From Paracerasibacillus soli (lineage in GTDB: Bacteria; Bacillota; Bacilli; Bacillales; Amphibacillaceae), in the NCBI RefSeq assembly GCF_034006335.1, contig NZ_JAWDIQ010000003.1: a stretch of 64,000 bases of DNA; one strand, 5' to 3'. A program made the position numbers and the translations under genes. The stretch's first letter is position 1. Every line of letters starts with the position of its first letter. Under the pieces are notes generated by a model, which saw only the letters and a program-made list of their open reading frames with translations, was not told the origin of the DNA and ran no database searches. Of the stretch, positions 1 through 9,927 are shown piece after piece.

Positions 1-842
1 GCGGCATCATATTGTTGTTTTTTTTGTAAGCATTGGCCAATTCGACAACATATCTCAGGTTTGAGTGAATCCGAAAGTAAAAGTGCATCAAGTAAGGAGG
101 CAATTTGTTGTCTCGTTTCTCCTACTATCCCATAACAATCTGCACGAAATATACAAGCAAAAATTTTGTCTTCTTTCCAGCCAGACTTTATTGAAATATT
201 TTTCGTATAAGCTTCAATGGCTTCTTTATATAAACCATTTTCTCTCAATTCATTACCATAATAAAAATAATCTCTAGCTGATAGTTTTTCATTAACTGCT
301 AATTTATTTTGATATATGTTTAAATTTCTTCCGACTGCATGTGTTCGTTTTTTATGGGTGACGGCAATGTCAGCAAGATAGATGTTTCCTTCTACTTGTA
401 AATAATTATGGGCATCACCATGCCAAAGGAAGTTTCTCTCTCTTTTAACTAAACGGTTTCTACGATAGGTGAGTATCACTTGCTCATATTCATCTAAAGT
501 TTGGTAAAACATTGAAACCGCATCTACTGTATTATCTAATGAATGTTTTAGCTCTATAAGTTTTTTTCTATCCTCCTCTAATAAGATATCATCCGCATCT
601 AAATAAAAAATGTAGTCTTTTGTGGCATATTCGAAAGATTTATTACGCGCATCTTTGAACTTTCCTGTCCATGGGAAGGAAAAAATACGGTTTGTATATT
701 TTTTAGCAACCTCAATTGTCTTGTCTGTTGATCCGGTATCGACGATATTTATTTCGTCAACAAGGTCATAAACGGAATCGAGACATTTTGCAAGTGTTTC
801 TTCCTCATTCTTGACAATCATACATAAGCTAACCGTAATCAA
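1..842 (-). CDS. Family 2 glycosyltransferase with helical C-terminal repeats (3' end outside window)
   Basis: The reading frame is open from a TTG at 842 to the window edge (about 280 codons). A GGAG lies 8 bases before the TTG, a better start than the ATG at 860, which has no ribosome site. The N-terminus has the GT-A signature SLCMIVKNEEE, then DTGSTDKT and the metal-binding LDADD. After about residue 190 it becomes helical (YFYYGNELRENGLYKEAIEAY), resembling TPR repeats. Family knowledge: such enzymes transfer sugars to surface proteins or peptides. The collagen-like and CgeB-like genes that follow suggest a role in surface or spore-coat glycosylation; the acceptor cannot be told. Confidence 0.85.
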   Translation of the reverse strand, partial: MITVSLCMIVKNEEETLAKCLDSVYDLVDEINIVDTGSTDKTIEVAKKYTNRIFSFPWTGKFKDARNKSFEYATKDYIFYLDADDILLEEDRKKLIELKHSLDNTVDAVSMFYQTLDEYEQVILTYRRNRLVKRERNFLWHGDAHNYLQVEGNIYLADIAVTHKKRTHAVGRNLNIYQNKLAVNEKLSARDYFYYGNELRENGLYKEAIEAYTKNISIKSGWKEDKIFACIFRADCYGIVGETRQQIASLLDALLLSDSLKPEICCRIGQCLQKKQQYDA

Positions 843-920
843 TAAATTCACTCCATTCATTATGAGGTAATGATAATCATCCATCCTTTATAACTGTGGA
901 TACGTGTATCATTCGGGAAT

Positions 921-974
921 GTTAAAAAAGGCTAGGACAAGGGTCTAACCTTTGTGTATTGTCCTAGCCTCTTT
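921..974 (-). terminator. Rho-independent terminator of the collagen-tailed gene
   Basis: An 11-bp stem (AGGCTAGGACAA pairing with TTGTCCTAGCCT) is followed on the minus strand by a run of six T. It lies just after the stop of the minus-strand gene ending at 1008. Confidence 0.85.
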
Positions 975-1007
975 AGTTAAACTATATTATTTTATGCAGA
1001 CTCCTGT

Positions 1008-1541
1008 TTAAAAGTTAGCGCCGGTTGGCCCCGTTGGCCCTGTTGGACCAGGTGGCATTGTTCCGCTTGCTTCAAAGTCGAGTAATTGTACATCGTCAAT
1101 TAACACAGATGAATAAAAGCTGTTGTTAGGATCAAATTTTAAAATTTGCACCTTAGCCTGTGTTGCTTCTGGCGGCGCGTCCTCTGTAATTTGATAGACG
1201 TGGTGCCACGTATTAAAAAATACGTTCGGTAGATTATTAGCAGGGATGTTAACCTGTGTTCCATTTCCGACAACCATATCTACTTCATTTAAAAAAGTAA
1301 CACGTAAAACTAATGATGGAGCTGGTAATATTCCTGATTTTGCAAGAGAGATAAGCAGTTGATAGTTGCGTCCATTGGAAATTGGAACAGTTTGGCTTAA
1401 TGAGGCGGAACCGATACATCTAAAACGCGCAGAAAAGTTCCCGGTATGTGAATGGTCTGAAATAGTTGTATTCGTAGCCGACCAGTTGTCTAAGTTTCCG
1501 TCTTCAAAGCCACCGTTTAATAATAAATTATTAATAGCCAA
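1008..1541 (-). CDS. NTTRR-F1-like domain protein with short collagen-like tail
   Basis: A 177-residue protein that begins at a TTG with GGAGG 8 bases upstream. Residues 1-155 form a beta-rich, jelly-roll-like domain starting LLLNGGFEDGNLDNW and ending VLIDDVQLLDF, typical of the N-terminal domain found before triplet (collagen-like) repeats in Bacillus surface proteins. The tail is PPGPTGPTGPTGANF, only three or four G-x-y triplets. Relatives normally carry tens to hundreds of triplets, so the tail is strikingly short: it may be real, or a repeat collapsed in assembly. Likely an exosporium or outer-surface filament protein. The neighbouring glycosyltransferases may decorate it, since collagen-like spore proteins are commonly glycosylated on Thr. 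Confidence 0.75.
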   Translation of the reverse strand: MAINNLLLNGGFEDGNLDNWSATNTTISDHSHTGNFSARFRCIGSASLSQTVPISNGRNYQLLISLAKSGILPAPSLVLRVTFLNEVDMVVGNGTQVNIPANNLPNVFFNTWHHVYQITEDAPPEATQAKVQILKFDPNNSFYSSVLIDDVQLLDFEASGTMPPGPTGPTGPTGANF

Positions 1542-1808
1542 GTAAATTTCCTCCTCCTATTTTCTAGTTCAATCTTATCTATCATTGAACTTACTATATT
1601 CTATGAGTATGCTTCCTACTTGCAAGGGCAAATGATAGATGATAGAAACACATTTAATTTGATTAAAATCAACCCATATCTTTTTTACCTATCGGCCCAT
1701 GATAGCCATTTTGAATGGTTGGGGGAGGTGAAGGAGAATTGTTTTTTCTCATCCTATTTATTGAAAAAATAGCTAGATACTTAAAACTGGTAGTTAGCTA
1801 GGAAGGGT

Positions 1809-2801
1809 TTATCTCTTTAAATTTTTAATTTCATTTATAATAAATTTTGCACGATGTGTATTCGTATGATGTGTATGAATCAGTTTATATCCATTTTCTG
1901 TAATGCGCTCCCGTTCTTTTTTATTTTCTAAATAATACTTTGCCTTTTCGACTACATTATCAGTATTACAGGCAACATAGTTTTCGCCATCGACAAAACC
2001 TAGTTCTTGTATATCTTTGTTAGGTTCTGCGAGTAGCAATGTTTTACAAGCAGGAGCTTCAAGAAACTTCAAGACAGCAACGCCACCAGCCTTATCTCTA
2101 CTACCGCATGTGAAAAATAACTTTGCCCGATTTAATTCCTTTGCGTATTTCTTGTTAACAATTAACTGATCTGCATTTTGAACACGATGCCCAGGATGTG
2201 GGTGAAAAACAAAATGAGGCATATCACGCATTTGTGTAAATACCGCATCTCGAAAGGCATATCTACCTTTAGGAGGGATTTTCTTAGGACACATGTGACG
2301 GCCTAAATCGCTTGGATTGACGTAAACGAGGCCCATGAGCAAGTAGTCTATCGTCTTTTCAAGTTTCCAGTCTTTCATGACGTCAGGATTAATCGACCAC
2401 GGGAGCCAGCGTAATTTATCTTTAAATTGTGGAAACACATTTAAAAAAGGATGTTTCGTTGCGGAAAAAATAATATCAATCTTATTTTTTGTAAAATAGG
2501 TTGCTCGTGTTTCAGGTTGCCAATGTAAATCAATTACAAAGCAACCTTTCGGAATAGATGTTTTATCCAATCCTGTGATGTTAGGTGCTAATCCAAAATT
2601 CCAAGCAATGTCGTAATGGAAGATAAAGTCAGGGGTAATATTTAATTTGGTCAAAATATCTTGAATATTACCGTCTGAATGCCAGTAATACACGTCAGCA
2701 TATTTTTCTAATTCCTTAATTGTATCAATCTTTGGACGGTGTTTTGGATAAACCCAAAACGGCTTGATTAACATTAAAATTTTTAATCGTTGTTTCTTCA
2801 T
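1809..2801 (-). CDS. CgeB-like glycosyltransferase
   Basis: A 330-residue protein with ATG preceded by GAGGTG. The C-terminal third (GGVAVLKFLEAPACKTLLLAEPNKD followed by LGFVDGENYVAC and a helical ITENGYKLIHTHHTNTHRA end) matches the GT-B C-terminal domain of CgeB-type spore maturation glycosyltransferases. The N-terminal half is divergent. In B. subtilis, CgeB belongs to spore outermost-layer (crust) glycosylation. Its position between a collagen-tailed protein and nucleotide-sugar genes supports glycan assembly on the spore or cell surface. The donor sugar is unknown; the diacetamido-uronic acid made by the adjacent enzymes is a candidate by context only. Confidence 0.75.
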   Translation of the reverse strand: MKKQRLKILMLIKPFWVYPKHRPKIDTIKELEKYADVYYWHSDGNIQDILTKLNITPDFIFHYDIAWNFGLAPNITGLDKTSIPKGCFVIDLHWQPETRATYFTKNKIDIIFSATKHPFLNVFPQFKDKLRWLPWSINPDVMKDWKLEKTIDYLLMGLVYVNPSDLGRHMCPKKIPPKGRYAFRDAVFTQMRDMPHFVFHPHPGHRVQNADQLIVNKKYAKELNRAKLFFTCGSRDKAGGVAVLKFLEAPACKTLLLAEPNKDIQELGFVDGENYVACNTDNVVEKAKYYLENKKERERITENGYKLIHTHHTNTHRAKFIINEIKNLKR

Positions 2802-3061
2802 ATTTTATATCACCTCATATCATAGAATATGAAGGCAATCTAGTATTTGCATAGACATCTCTCTATAAAAATTAAAAGTCTAGTAAATTGAAGTAATACT
2901 TTCATCAGCAGAAGCGGATTTAACCTGCGATAATGCAATTATTTTCAGAGTAAGGCTTACGTTTCATATGGAATGCAAGTCCCGACAACATGTCTCGTGT
3001 TTATATACTTGTCGGTATTCTATCATAAAAGAAAAAAACAGAAGGGAGATGTCCCCTTCTG

Positions 3062-4350
3062 TTATAAATGCCAAAGTATGATATTATCTGGAAGATCTTC
3101 ATTCGAAATAATTCCTTTAATATCCATGAGAATAGTCGTTTTATTTGGCTTTAATTGCGAGGTGATTTCATTTAAATTAAAATCTTGATGAGGTACAGCT
3201 AATATAACGACATCTACTTGATGAATCTCTGTCAACTTTCGCTTGATATCAATCTTATATTTACGAGCTAGTTCTTGTTTATCGGCATATGGATCAATTG
3301 CTTCGATAGAAATGCCGAGCTCTTGTAGTTGACGTAAAATATCTAGTGCCTTTGAATTTCTTGTATTGGGATATTTTCTTTAAAGGTTACACCTAGTAAT
3401 GCTACTTTTAATTGCTTGACATCTAGTTTATGTGAAACAACTAATGCTAGTAAGGAGCTCACAATATATGAAGAGATGGAATCGTTTATCTGTCGAGCAG
3501 AAGATAGGAGTTGGGGATGATAGCCAGCTCGTTTCGCTTTATAAATTAAATAATAAGGGTCAATACTAATACAGTGTCCCCCAACAAGCCCCGGTGTAAA
3601 AGGGGTGAAATTCCATTTTGTCTTTGCCGCTGCGATGACATCAAGGGTGTTGATATTTAATTTGTGACAGATGAGTGAGAACTCGTTCATCAACGCAATG
3701 TTGACATCGCGTTGTGTATTTTCTAGTATTTTGGCGGCCTCAGCTACTTTGATAGAAGGCGCTTCATGGAGGTTTGCCTCAATTACTTTCTGATACAGCG
3801 AAACAACCTTTTGTAAAGCTTCTTTATTTTGCCCAGCGACAATCTTCGGCGTATTTTTGAATACATGTTCTTCGTCTCCTGGGTTAATTCTTTCAGGAGA
3901 GTAACCTACATAGAAGTCTTTGCCCGCTACTAATTGGGACTCCGTTTCTAATATTGGAATACAAATTTCTTCCGTAGTTCCGGGATATACCGTGGATTCA
4001 AAAATAACAGTCGTTTTACGAGATAGATTCTTTCCAATGGTAGAGGTAGCATCTTTTAGAAAAGATAGATTGGGTTCATTTGCTTTAGTAAGTGGTGTAG
4101 GGACGGTTACGATAAGATAATCGCAGGCGGATAATTTTGTTTCATCTGTGAAGAAATGCAGTGTATCAAGTGATAGTGCCTTTTTTGAAAATTGCCCCGT
4201 TTGATCATAGCCTCGTCGAAGTTCTTTTATTTTTCCCTCATTGATATCAAAGCCAATGACATCATATTTTTCGGCAAGTGTTCGTGCGATTGGTAAGCCA
4301 ACATATCCTAAACCGACAACGCCAATTTTAAATTTTTTAGTTCTAATCAT
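3062..4350 (-). CDS. UDP-N-acetylhexosamine 6-dehydrogenase (WbpA/WecC/TviB-like), one frameshift
   Basis: NAD-dependent oxidation of a UDP-HexNAc to its uronic acid. Visible motifs: nucleotide-binding GLGYVGLPIA near residue 12, ESTVYPGTTEE, GYSPERINPGDEEHVF, NTQRDVNIALMNE and the catalytic-Cys loop GLVGGHCISIDPYYL. The start at 4350 has GGAGAG upstream; a longer frame to 4482 has none. One missing base near 3366 breaks the frame just after VTFKENIP; the other frame continues with DTRNSKALDILRQL to a stop at 3062, giving about 430 residues, normal for the family. The WbpE-, WbpB- and WbpD-like genes beyond the repeat point to a UDP-GlcNAc(3NAc)A pathway, with this enzyme as the first step. 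Confidence 0.85.
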
Positions 4351-4512
4351 GTTTCTCTCCTTTCTATGAAGGTTACTATTTTTATATGCCAAAACTAGTA
4401 AGTTGTTTCTATTAAATTTGTAAAAAAGGCAGTTAACTAGAGCCGGAAGAAGTGAAGGATACAAAACTTGTACGACACCCACACCTTTCCATGTTTTTGC
4501 GTTCTGTATATA

Positions 4513-5140
4513 GAAGACCTAAACTGTTCAGTAGTGAAAACTTGCCTTACTAATATCGCTCCGGAAAAACACTGCGCTTTCCGCGGGCGACTGATGAGCC
4601 TCGGGCCAACAGGACGTGACCGATCTTAGCCGACCTCCCGCAGGACAAGGAACGCTTCGGCAGCATGACATCGTACGAGGAAAAGACGTTTTATCTTTTT
4701 CGAGTCTCCGTGTTTTTCCTCCGCTGGTGTAGGTATCTTTATCAGAACTGATTTTTTACTAGTTTATTGAATGGTATAGTTAAGAGCTGAAAATCTATTG
4801 CCCGTAGTGTAGTTTTTCGTAATAAGACTTACAAAGATTGACTCGCATAATCACGGCGGTTGTTTGGAGCGGAGGACCGTTGACTCCTCAAAAATGCAAA
4901 GACCACATTTTATCGTGCGATGTTTTGCTATCGTAGATTTCCTTGTCCTGCGGGAAAAGCAACAGCTGAAAATCCCACAGGAAGCGTCCTTTTGCTTCCG
5001 AGGCAGGTTAATTTCGCAACGTCCTGTTGCAACACCTGCACTAGTACTTCCTGTACGTCGGAAGTTGAAGCGTTGCCCGCGGAAAGCAACGGTCCGTAGC
5101 GGAAAACAACCTAGCACGTTACGAGACAGTTTGGTTCTAT
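4513..5140. repeat. Fold-back repeat element, copy A
   Basis: A 630-base noncoding block with inverted ends (GACCTAAACTGT at 4516 and ACAGTTTGGTTC at 5125). Inside are further nested inverted pairs: GCTTTCCGCGGGC near 4575 against GCCCGCGGAAAGC near 5075; CCCGCAGGACAAGGA near 4637 against TCCTTGTCCTGCGGG near 4940; CATCGTACGA against TCGTGCGATG. It shares several stretches of 40-150 near-identical bases with 23412-24101. Small open frames within it have no ribosome sites and are not genes. It is locally G+C-richer than its surroundings and separates the dehydrogenase from the rest of the nucleotide-sugar genes. Confidence 0.85.
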
Positions 5141-5303
5141 TGTGCAAAATCTAATCTAATCCTTTATAAAGAATATTCACAAATACAACTCTCTTACCGA
5201 GTACACAAGCATATTTACGAAACGAATGGTAAACGCCGTGGAATTTGTTTGCGTATGGAATAAATTGTAATGAACATGTTTTTAAATATGATGTTAAAGG
5301 AAG

Positions 5304-6413
5304 ATGAAGTTGATACAAATAAGTAACCCCAAACGTCAATTTCAACAACTTGAAAATGAAATTTTGGCGAAAATGAAAGAAGTTCTACAAAGTGGTTCCT
5401 ATATTTTAGGATCATATGTGACAGAAGTTGAAAAAAAGATTGCTAAAAAAATAGGTGTATCTGAAGCTATCGGAGTAGCAAATGGAACGGATGCACTTGT
5501 ATTAACATTAGAAGCGTTAGGAATTGGTAAAGGTGACGAAGTAATTACGACACCTTTTACTTTTTTTGCAACAGCAGAGGCAATCGCAAATGTTGGTGCT
5601 AAGCCTGTGTTTTCAGATATCGATGAAACGTGTAATCTTGATCCATTACGAATTGCTGAAAAGATTACCCCGCGAACAAAGGCGATTATGCCAGTGCATT
5701 TATTTGGCCAACCAGCAAATATGATGGAAATTAATCGGTTGGCAAAAAAGTACAATCTCTTTGTAATTGAGGATGCATGTCAGGCTTTCGGTGCATCTTA
5801 TCATGATAAAAAAGTAGGCAGTCTAGGAGATGCCGCATGTTTTTCATTTTTCCCTACAAAGAATTTATCCGTGATGGGCGATGGGGGAATGGTCACAACT
5901 TCGAATAAGAAGTTAGCAGCAAAAATCCGTTCCTTACGCGCACATGGAAGTACAAAAAAATATTATCACGATACAATCGGATATAATAGCCGTCTTGATG
6001 AAATCCATGCAGTTACGCTACTAACTTGTCTTCAACATATTGACAATTGGAATGAGGAAAGACGTCGTTTAGCTAGGCGATATAATGAAAAACTACGTCA
6101 TCTCTCTTATATAAAACTTCCACAAATAGCGGATAGTGGCGATCATGTTTACCATTTATTCTCTATTCAAGTAAAACATCGTGCACAGCTAATGGAATTT
6201 ATGCGGAAGCAATCCATTCAGACTGGCATCTATTACCCACAACCACTTCATTTACAAAAAGTCTTTCATCATCTCGATTATAAAACAGGAGATTTTCCAG
6301 TTGCAGAGAAAATGTCAGAAAGGTTACTTGCAATCCCTATTTACCCTCATATGACAAAAGCAGAACAAGATCATGTCATTACTTCTTTGGAAAAGTTTGC
6401 GGTGATGCCATAA
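5304..6413 (+). CDS. DegT/DnrJ/EryC1 family PLP sugar aminotransferase (WbpE-like)
   Basis: A 369-residue type I-fold PLP aminotransferase acting on nucleotide-activated keto-sugars. Motifs: GSYILGSYVTEVEKKIA, ANGTDALVL, TPFTFFATAEAI, DACQAFGASY (PLP-binding Asp) and FSFFPTKNLSVMGDGGM with the Schiff-base Lys. Aggregate context fits the aminotransferase that converts UDP-3-keto-GlcNAcA to the 3-amino sugar. GGAAG lies too close to the ATG at 5304, so the in-frame TTG at 5310 may be the true start. The stop abuts the ATG of the next gene, indicating translational coupling. Confidence 0.9.
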   Translation: MKLIQISNPKRQFQQLENEILAKMKEVLQSGSYILGSYVTEVEKKIAKKIGVSEAIGVANGTDALVLTLEALGIGKGDEVITTPFTFFATAEAIANVGAKPVFSDIDETCNLDPLRIAEKITPRTKAIMPVHLFGQPANMMEINRLAKKYNLFVIEDACQAFGASYHDKKVGSLGDAACFSFFPTKNLSVMGDGGMVTTSNKKLAAKIRSLRAHGSTKKYYHDTIGYNSRLDEIHAVTLLTCLQHIDNWNEERRRLARRYNEKLRHLSYIKLPQIADSGDHVYHLFSIQVKHRAQLMEFMRKQSIQTGIYYPQPLHLQKVFHHLDYKTGDFPVAEKMSERLLAIPIYPHMTKAEQDHVITSLEKFAVMP

Positions 6414-7500
6414 TGCTTCAGGCAGGTATTATCGGTTGTGGCTTTATTGCTGAAAAACACGTGAAAACAATCGCAAAGACAAAAGGAATATCTTTAGTAG
6501 CAGTAAGTGATTTGGATGAGAAAAAAATGCAACAAATCCATGCACGCTATCAGGAAGCTTTACATGAAAAAGTCTCAGTTCAACAATTTAGGGATTATCG
6601 GAAATTATTGGCAGATTCTTCTATTGACGTCGTTGTTATAGCTGTTAGTTCAGGTTTGCATGCATCTTTTGCAAAGGAAGCGATAAAAAAGGTAAACACG
6701 TTATGTTGGAAAAACCACTAGCTTTGTCTTTACAAGATGCAGATGACATTATTCAATTAGCTAAAAAACATCGAAAAAAAGTGCAAGTTTGTCATCAACT
6801 TCGGTACCGCCCACTTATGCAACGTTTACACGAACTTATTTCCAAGGATGTATTTGGTGAGATTTACTTTGGTGTTATATCTATGCGGTTAAATCGATCG
6901 GAATCGTATTTTAAATCATCATCTTGGAAAGGAACGTGGGAAAAGGATGGCGGAATGTTAGTAAATCAAGGCATTCATTTTATAGATTTGCTTATTTGGC
7001 TAATGGGTGAGCCGAAATCAGTTTATGGTGAATTGTTACGTGTATCTACCGAAAAGGAAATAGAAGATATCGCAACAGGAATTATTACGTACCAAAATGG
7101 TGCAAAAGGATTAATCGAAGCAAACACCATTACAAAACCAAATAATATAGGGTATTCATTAGCGTTATTTGGGAGCAAAGGAACGATTTGTATCGGTGGA
7201 AAGGGCTTTAATCAAGTCAAACATTGTTATGTGGAAGGTAATCACAAAGTGAAAAATGAATTAACAAAATTAAGTCATCAAACAGATGAGCAACACGCGA
7301 TGTACGAAGACTTTATTCAGGCAATTGTACGTGATCAAACAAATTTAGTGAATCCGTCAGAAGGTAAAAAGGCATTGGAGGCCATTTTTGCTTTATATGA
7401 ATCTCATATAGAAAACATGTCTATTCCCCTTCCATTAGAAAGTTTTTCAACCGAAGAGATGAGTAAAAAAGTAAAAGGAAAGGAGAAAGATGATGATTGA
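6413..7500 (+). CDS. Gfo/Idh/MocA sugar 3-dehydrogenase (WbpB/WlbA-like), one frameshift
   Basis: NAD(P)-dependent oxidoreductase with N-terminal Rossmann motif GIIGCGFIAEKH and the family EKP motif (LEKPLALSLQDADD), then a C-terminal substrate domain (DGGMLVNQGIHFIDLLIWLMG). One A is missing from the A6 tract at 6685-6690; restoring it joins KKGKHVMLEKP and gives about 363 residues, the usual length. Role by homology and context: oxidation of UDP-GlcNAcA at C3 to supply the aminotransferase encoded directly upstream. The 3' end overlaps the next gene by 11 bases. Confidence 0.85.
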
Positions 7501-8191
7501 TCAAACCGTAACATTAGGTGAGAATGTAAAAATAGGTGAGTATGTGGTGCTAGAAGAAAATGTCATGATTGGTAATAACGTTGAAATTGGTAATCATGTC
7601 ATTATAAAGGAAGGAACGATTATTAGTGATGATGTTACGATACAAGATCATGCAATTCTTGGTAAACCACTGACTAAATTTAAACATCTCGCACGAAAGC
7701 CAAAAAAAGAAGTAGATGTGTTATTAATCGGCGAACGCGCAGTGATTGGCAGTCATGCAGTCTTGTATCGCGGCTCAAAGTTAATGGATGATGTATTTGT
7801 TGGAGATATGGCAAGTATTAGAGAGAATGTTATTGTTGGTGAAAAAAGTATTATTGGTAGGAATGCTATGGTAGAAAATAATACGACCATTGGTAAAGGT
7901 GTTACGATTCAAACAAGTTCCTATGTTACAGCCGATATGGTGATAGAAGATAATGTTTTTATTGGCCCATCATTTTCTTCTTCCAATGATAAATATATGG
8001 GGATGGGAAATGTGGAACTAAAAGGACCTACACTTAAAAAAGGGGCTAAAATAGGCAATAACGCATCATTATTACCTGGTATCACAATTGGAGTAAAAGC
8101 GGTTGTTGGTGCAGGCGCCGTCGTGACAAAAGATGTAACAGATGGAAAGACTGTTGTAGGTAATCCAGCGCAAGTACTTGAAAAAAAATGA
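7490..8191 (+). CDS. Left-handed beta-helix N-acetyltransferase (WbpD-like)
   Basis: A 233-residue protein built almost entirely of hexapeptide repeats (VMIGNNVEIGNHVII, VIVGEKSIIGRNAMV, GITIGVKAVVGAGAVV), ending in the typical VGNPAQVL. It has GGAGAAAG before an ATG-ATG start and overlaps the oxidoreductase. By family, it transfers acetyl from acetyl-CoA to a sugar amine; next to WbpB- and WbpE-like genes it would make the 2,3-diacetamido sugar. It is somewhat longer than minimal WbpD proteins because of an N-terminal extension of repeats. Confidence 0.85.
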   Translation: MMIDQTVTLGENVKIGEYVVLEENVMIGNNVEIGNHVIIKEGTIISDDVTIQDHAILGKPLTKFKHLARKPKKEVDVLLIGERAVIGSHAVLYRGSKLMDDVFVGDMASIRENVIVGEKSIIGRNAMVENNTTIGKGVTIQTSSYVTADMVIEDNVFIGPSFSSSNDKYMGMGNVELKGPTLKKGAKIGNNASLLPGITIGVKAVVGAGAVVTKDVTDGKTVVGNPAQVLEKK

Positions 8192-8383
8192 AACATAAGT
8201 TGCGGATGAACTTTTTAATTTAAAAAGGGGTCAAACCCATAGGCCTTGCACGAATGTAACCTTATGTAAGACATGTAATAATTTTACAGTTCGGTTTATT
8301 GTTTGAATAAAAAAGGGGGATGAGGGCTTATTAAAGACCTTGTTCCCATTTTTTTACATATTTATTTTTTGAAAGTTTACTTG

Positions 8384-9581
8384 TTATTTTTTCTTTTGTG
8401 GCTTGATAATCGCGACGTCCCCTAAAAACTCTACCTCCCTTTTACTCGGTATTGGGACCTTCTGTCGTCCGCGGGATGTTCTGGACTTTTTGTGATGTAA
8501 TTCTTTCATAAATTCATCATACGTTTTATACAAGTAGATTCGCATTAACCTTAAAAATCGCCATAGATTTCTTGGACTTTTCAATTGTAATTGTAAGATT
8601 AGGGCTAATCCATACGCCGCCATGGCAATGAACATTTGATTCCACATTCCTTGTGGTTTTGTACTCCAAATCTTAACCAATTTTAAATGTTGTTTTACCC
8701 ATTTGAAGAAGGTTTCAATCATCCAACGGCAGCGATATAGCTCCATTATTTGTTCTGCCGATAAATCCCATCTCGTCGTCATTAACCGATAAAGTCTGTT
8801 TTCCTCATCTAAAAATTCAACTAAACGAATCGGCTGTTCCGCACGAGTATATGTAACTTTTGCATCCCTAATTACGTCTGGATGAGTGATTTCATAGGTT
8901 TCAATAGGTTCAACTTTCATGGTGTTTCTAATCCGAACAACGAAAAGTATATCTTGATTCTGCCACGCGTTTAGGTTTTTTTTGGATGGATATCCCCGAT
9001 CCATTAAGTACGTTGCATCGTCTTCTTCTACAAGTAAATGTGGTGTTTCAACATCCGCGACATTCCCCGTAGAAGGAACAATTTTATCAGGATAATGAAT
9101 ATCCTCTGAAACGACAACGATACGTGTGTGCATTTTCACCACATTCCATCCTTTGGTGACGAATGCCCAATCGCAGAGCTTGGTGGAGCTTGATATGCGT
9201 GGAATCAATAATCTTTAAACGTCCTAATTCAGGGTTTATTCCTTTATGGTTCTTTGTTAGCTCCTGAATTTTATGTACTACGCTTTGAAAAAGCGCTTGT
9301 GCATGCTCAGTTGGTAAATCATTAATTCTACGGCTTAATTGCGCGCCACTTATACTTGGAAGGTTGATCGATTGGCAAAACTCAGGGTTAGCACGAAGCT
9401 TTTCTTCCATTTCCTCATAAGATTGCCAGTTGTCTAGTTGTGCAGCCACAAAAATCTTCATTAATGCATCCACAGAAAGCTTGTCATAGCCATAATTCAG
9501 CAATGGACATGAAAAAGATTCTGTAGGTAAAATGGATAAACTTTGACTTATTAACTGTTTATGACCTATACTTTTATTCAT
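8384..9581 (-). CDS. IS4-family DDE transposase, one frameshift
   Basis: The N-terminal domain (start MNKSIGHKQ) resembles the DUF4372 domain of IS4-group transposases. The catalytic domain shows the first Asp in LKIIDSTHIKL, the second in YLMDRGYPSK, and the IS4 YREK signature around YRCRWMIETFFKWVKQ. A missing C near 9181 splits it; restoring it reads IKLPPKLCDWAFVTKGWN and gives about 400 residues. The start has no good ribosome site, as is common for transposases. Confidence 0.85.
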
Positions 9582-9594
9582 TGGTTGTTCCTTT

Positions 9595-9629
9595 GTAGAA
9601 GATTTGGGAACAAGTATGGTCTCTTCTAC
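9595..9629. other. Hairpin upstream of the transposase inside the IS end
   Basis: Perfect 8-bp stem GTAGAAGA/TCTTCTAC just before the transposase start. In IS4-group elements such hairpins can block translation of read-through transcripts; here that role is inferred from position only. Confidence 0.5.
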
Positions 9630-9726
9630 AATAGGAGCTTTTTTTATTTCTGTAAATAAAAATGTTCATTTTTTCAACTTATGGTATTTTTATCCATGCA
9701 TGCAAGACCAATGGGTCAAACCCCTC

Positions 9727-9767
9727 TTAAAACTCTCCTTGTTTACTAAAAGGGGAGTTTTTTTGCG
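9727..9767 (+). terminator. Rho-independent terminator, probably of the sugar operon
   Basis: AACTCTCCTT pairs with AAGGGGAGTT (one G-T pair) and is followed by seven T. It has no gene directly before it except the IS, consistent with separation from the acetyltransferase gene by the insertion. Confidence 0.75.
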
Positions 9768-9927
9768 TGGGTAACTGTTTATTTCATGTTGAAATAAATC
9801 TATATTTTCCTTAAGGCGGGTATAACAGGAGTTTGTTGTTCCATTCATAATCAACATCCCATTTACTAATTAAATTAATCATAAAGAAGCTTAATTAATA
9901 AAGCGCTGATAAAAATACTTGTTAATA

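Larger units (their letters stand above)
8227..9724. mobile_element. IS4-family insertion sequence, about 1.5 kb
   Basis: Imperfect terminal inverted repeats of about 24 bases, GGGGTCAAACCCATAGG at 8227 and the complement of GGGGTTTGACCCATTGG ending at 9724, enclose a single minus-strand transposase gene. No convincing target duplication was seen (flanks ATTTAAAAA and TCTTAAAAC). It inserted between the acetyltransferase stop and a terminator hairpin at 9727, so that terminator was probably the original end of the sugar operon. Confidence 0.85.

Noticed and set aside
4851..5154. Overlapping open frames inside fold-back copy A, with matching ones in copy B
   Set aside because: They follow from the high G+C inverted repeats, lack ribosome sites and are not conserved in frame between copies.
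9087..9581. Programmed frameshifting in the IS4 transposase
   Set aside because: IS4-family elements are not known to use it, there is no slippery heptamer, and the same kind of break occurs in dozens of other genes here.
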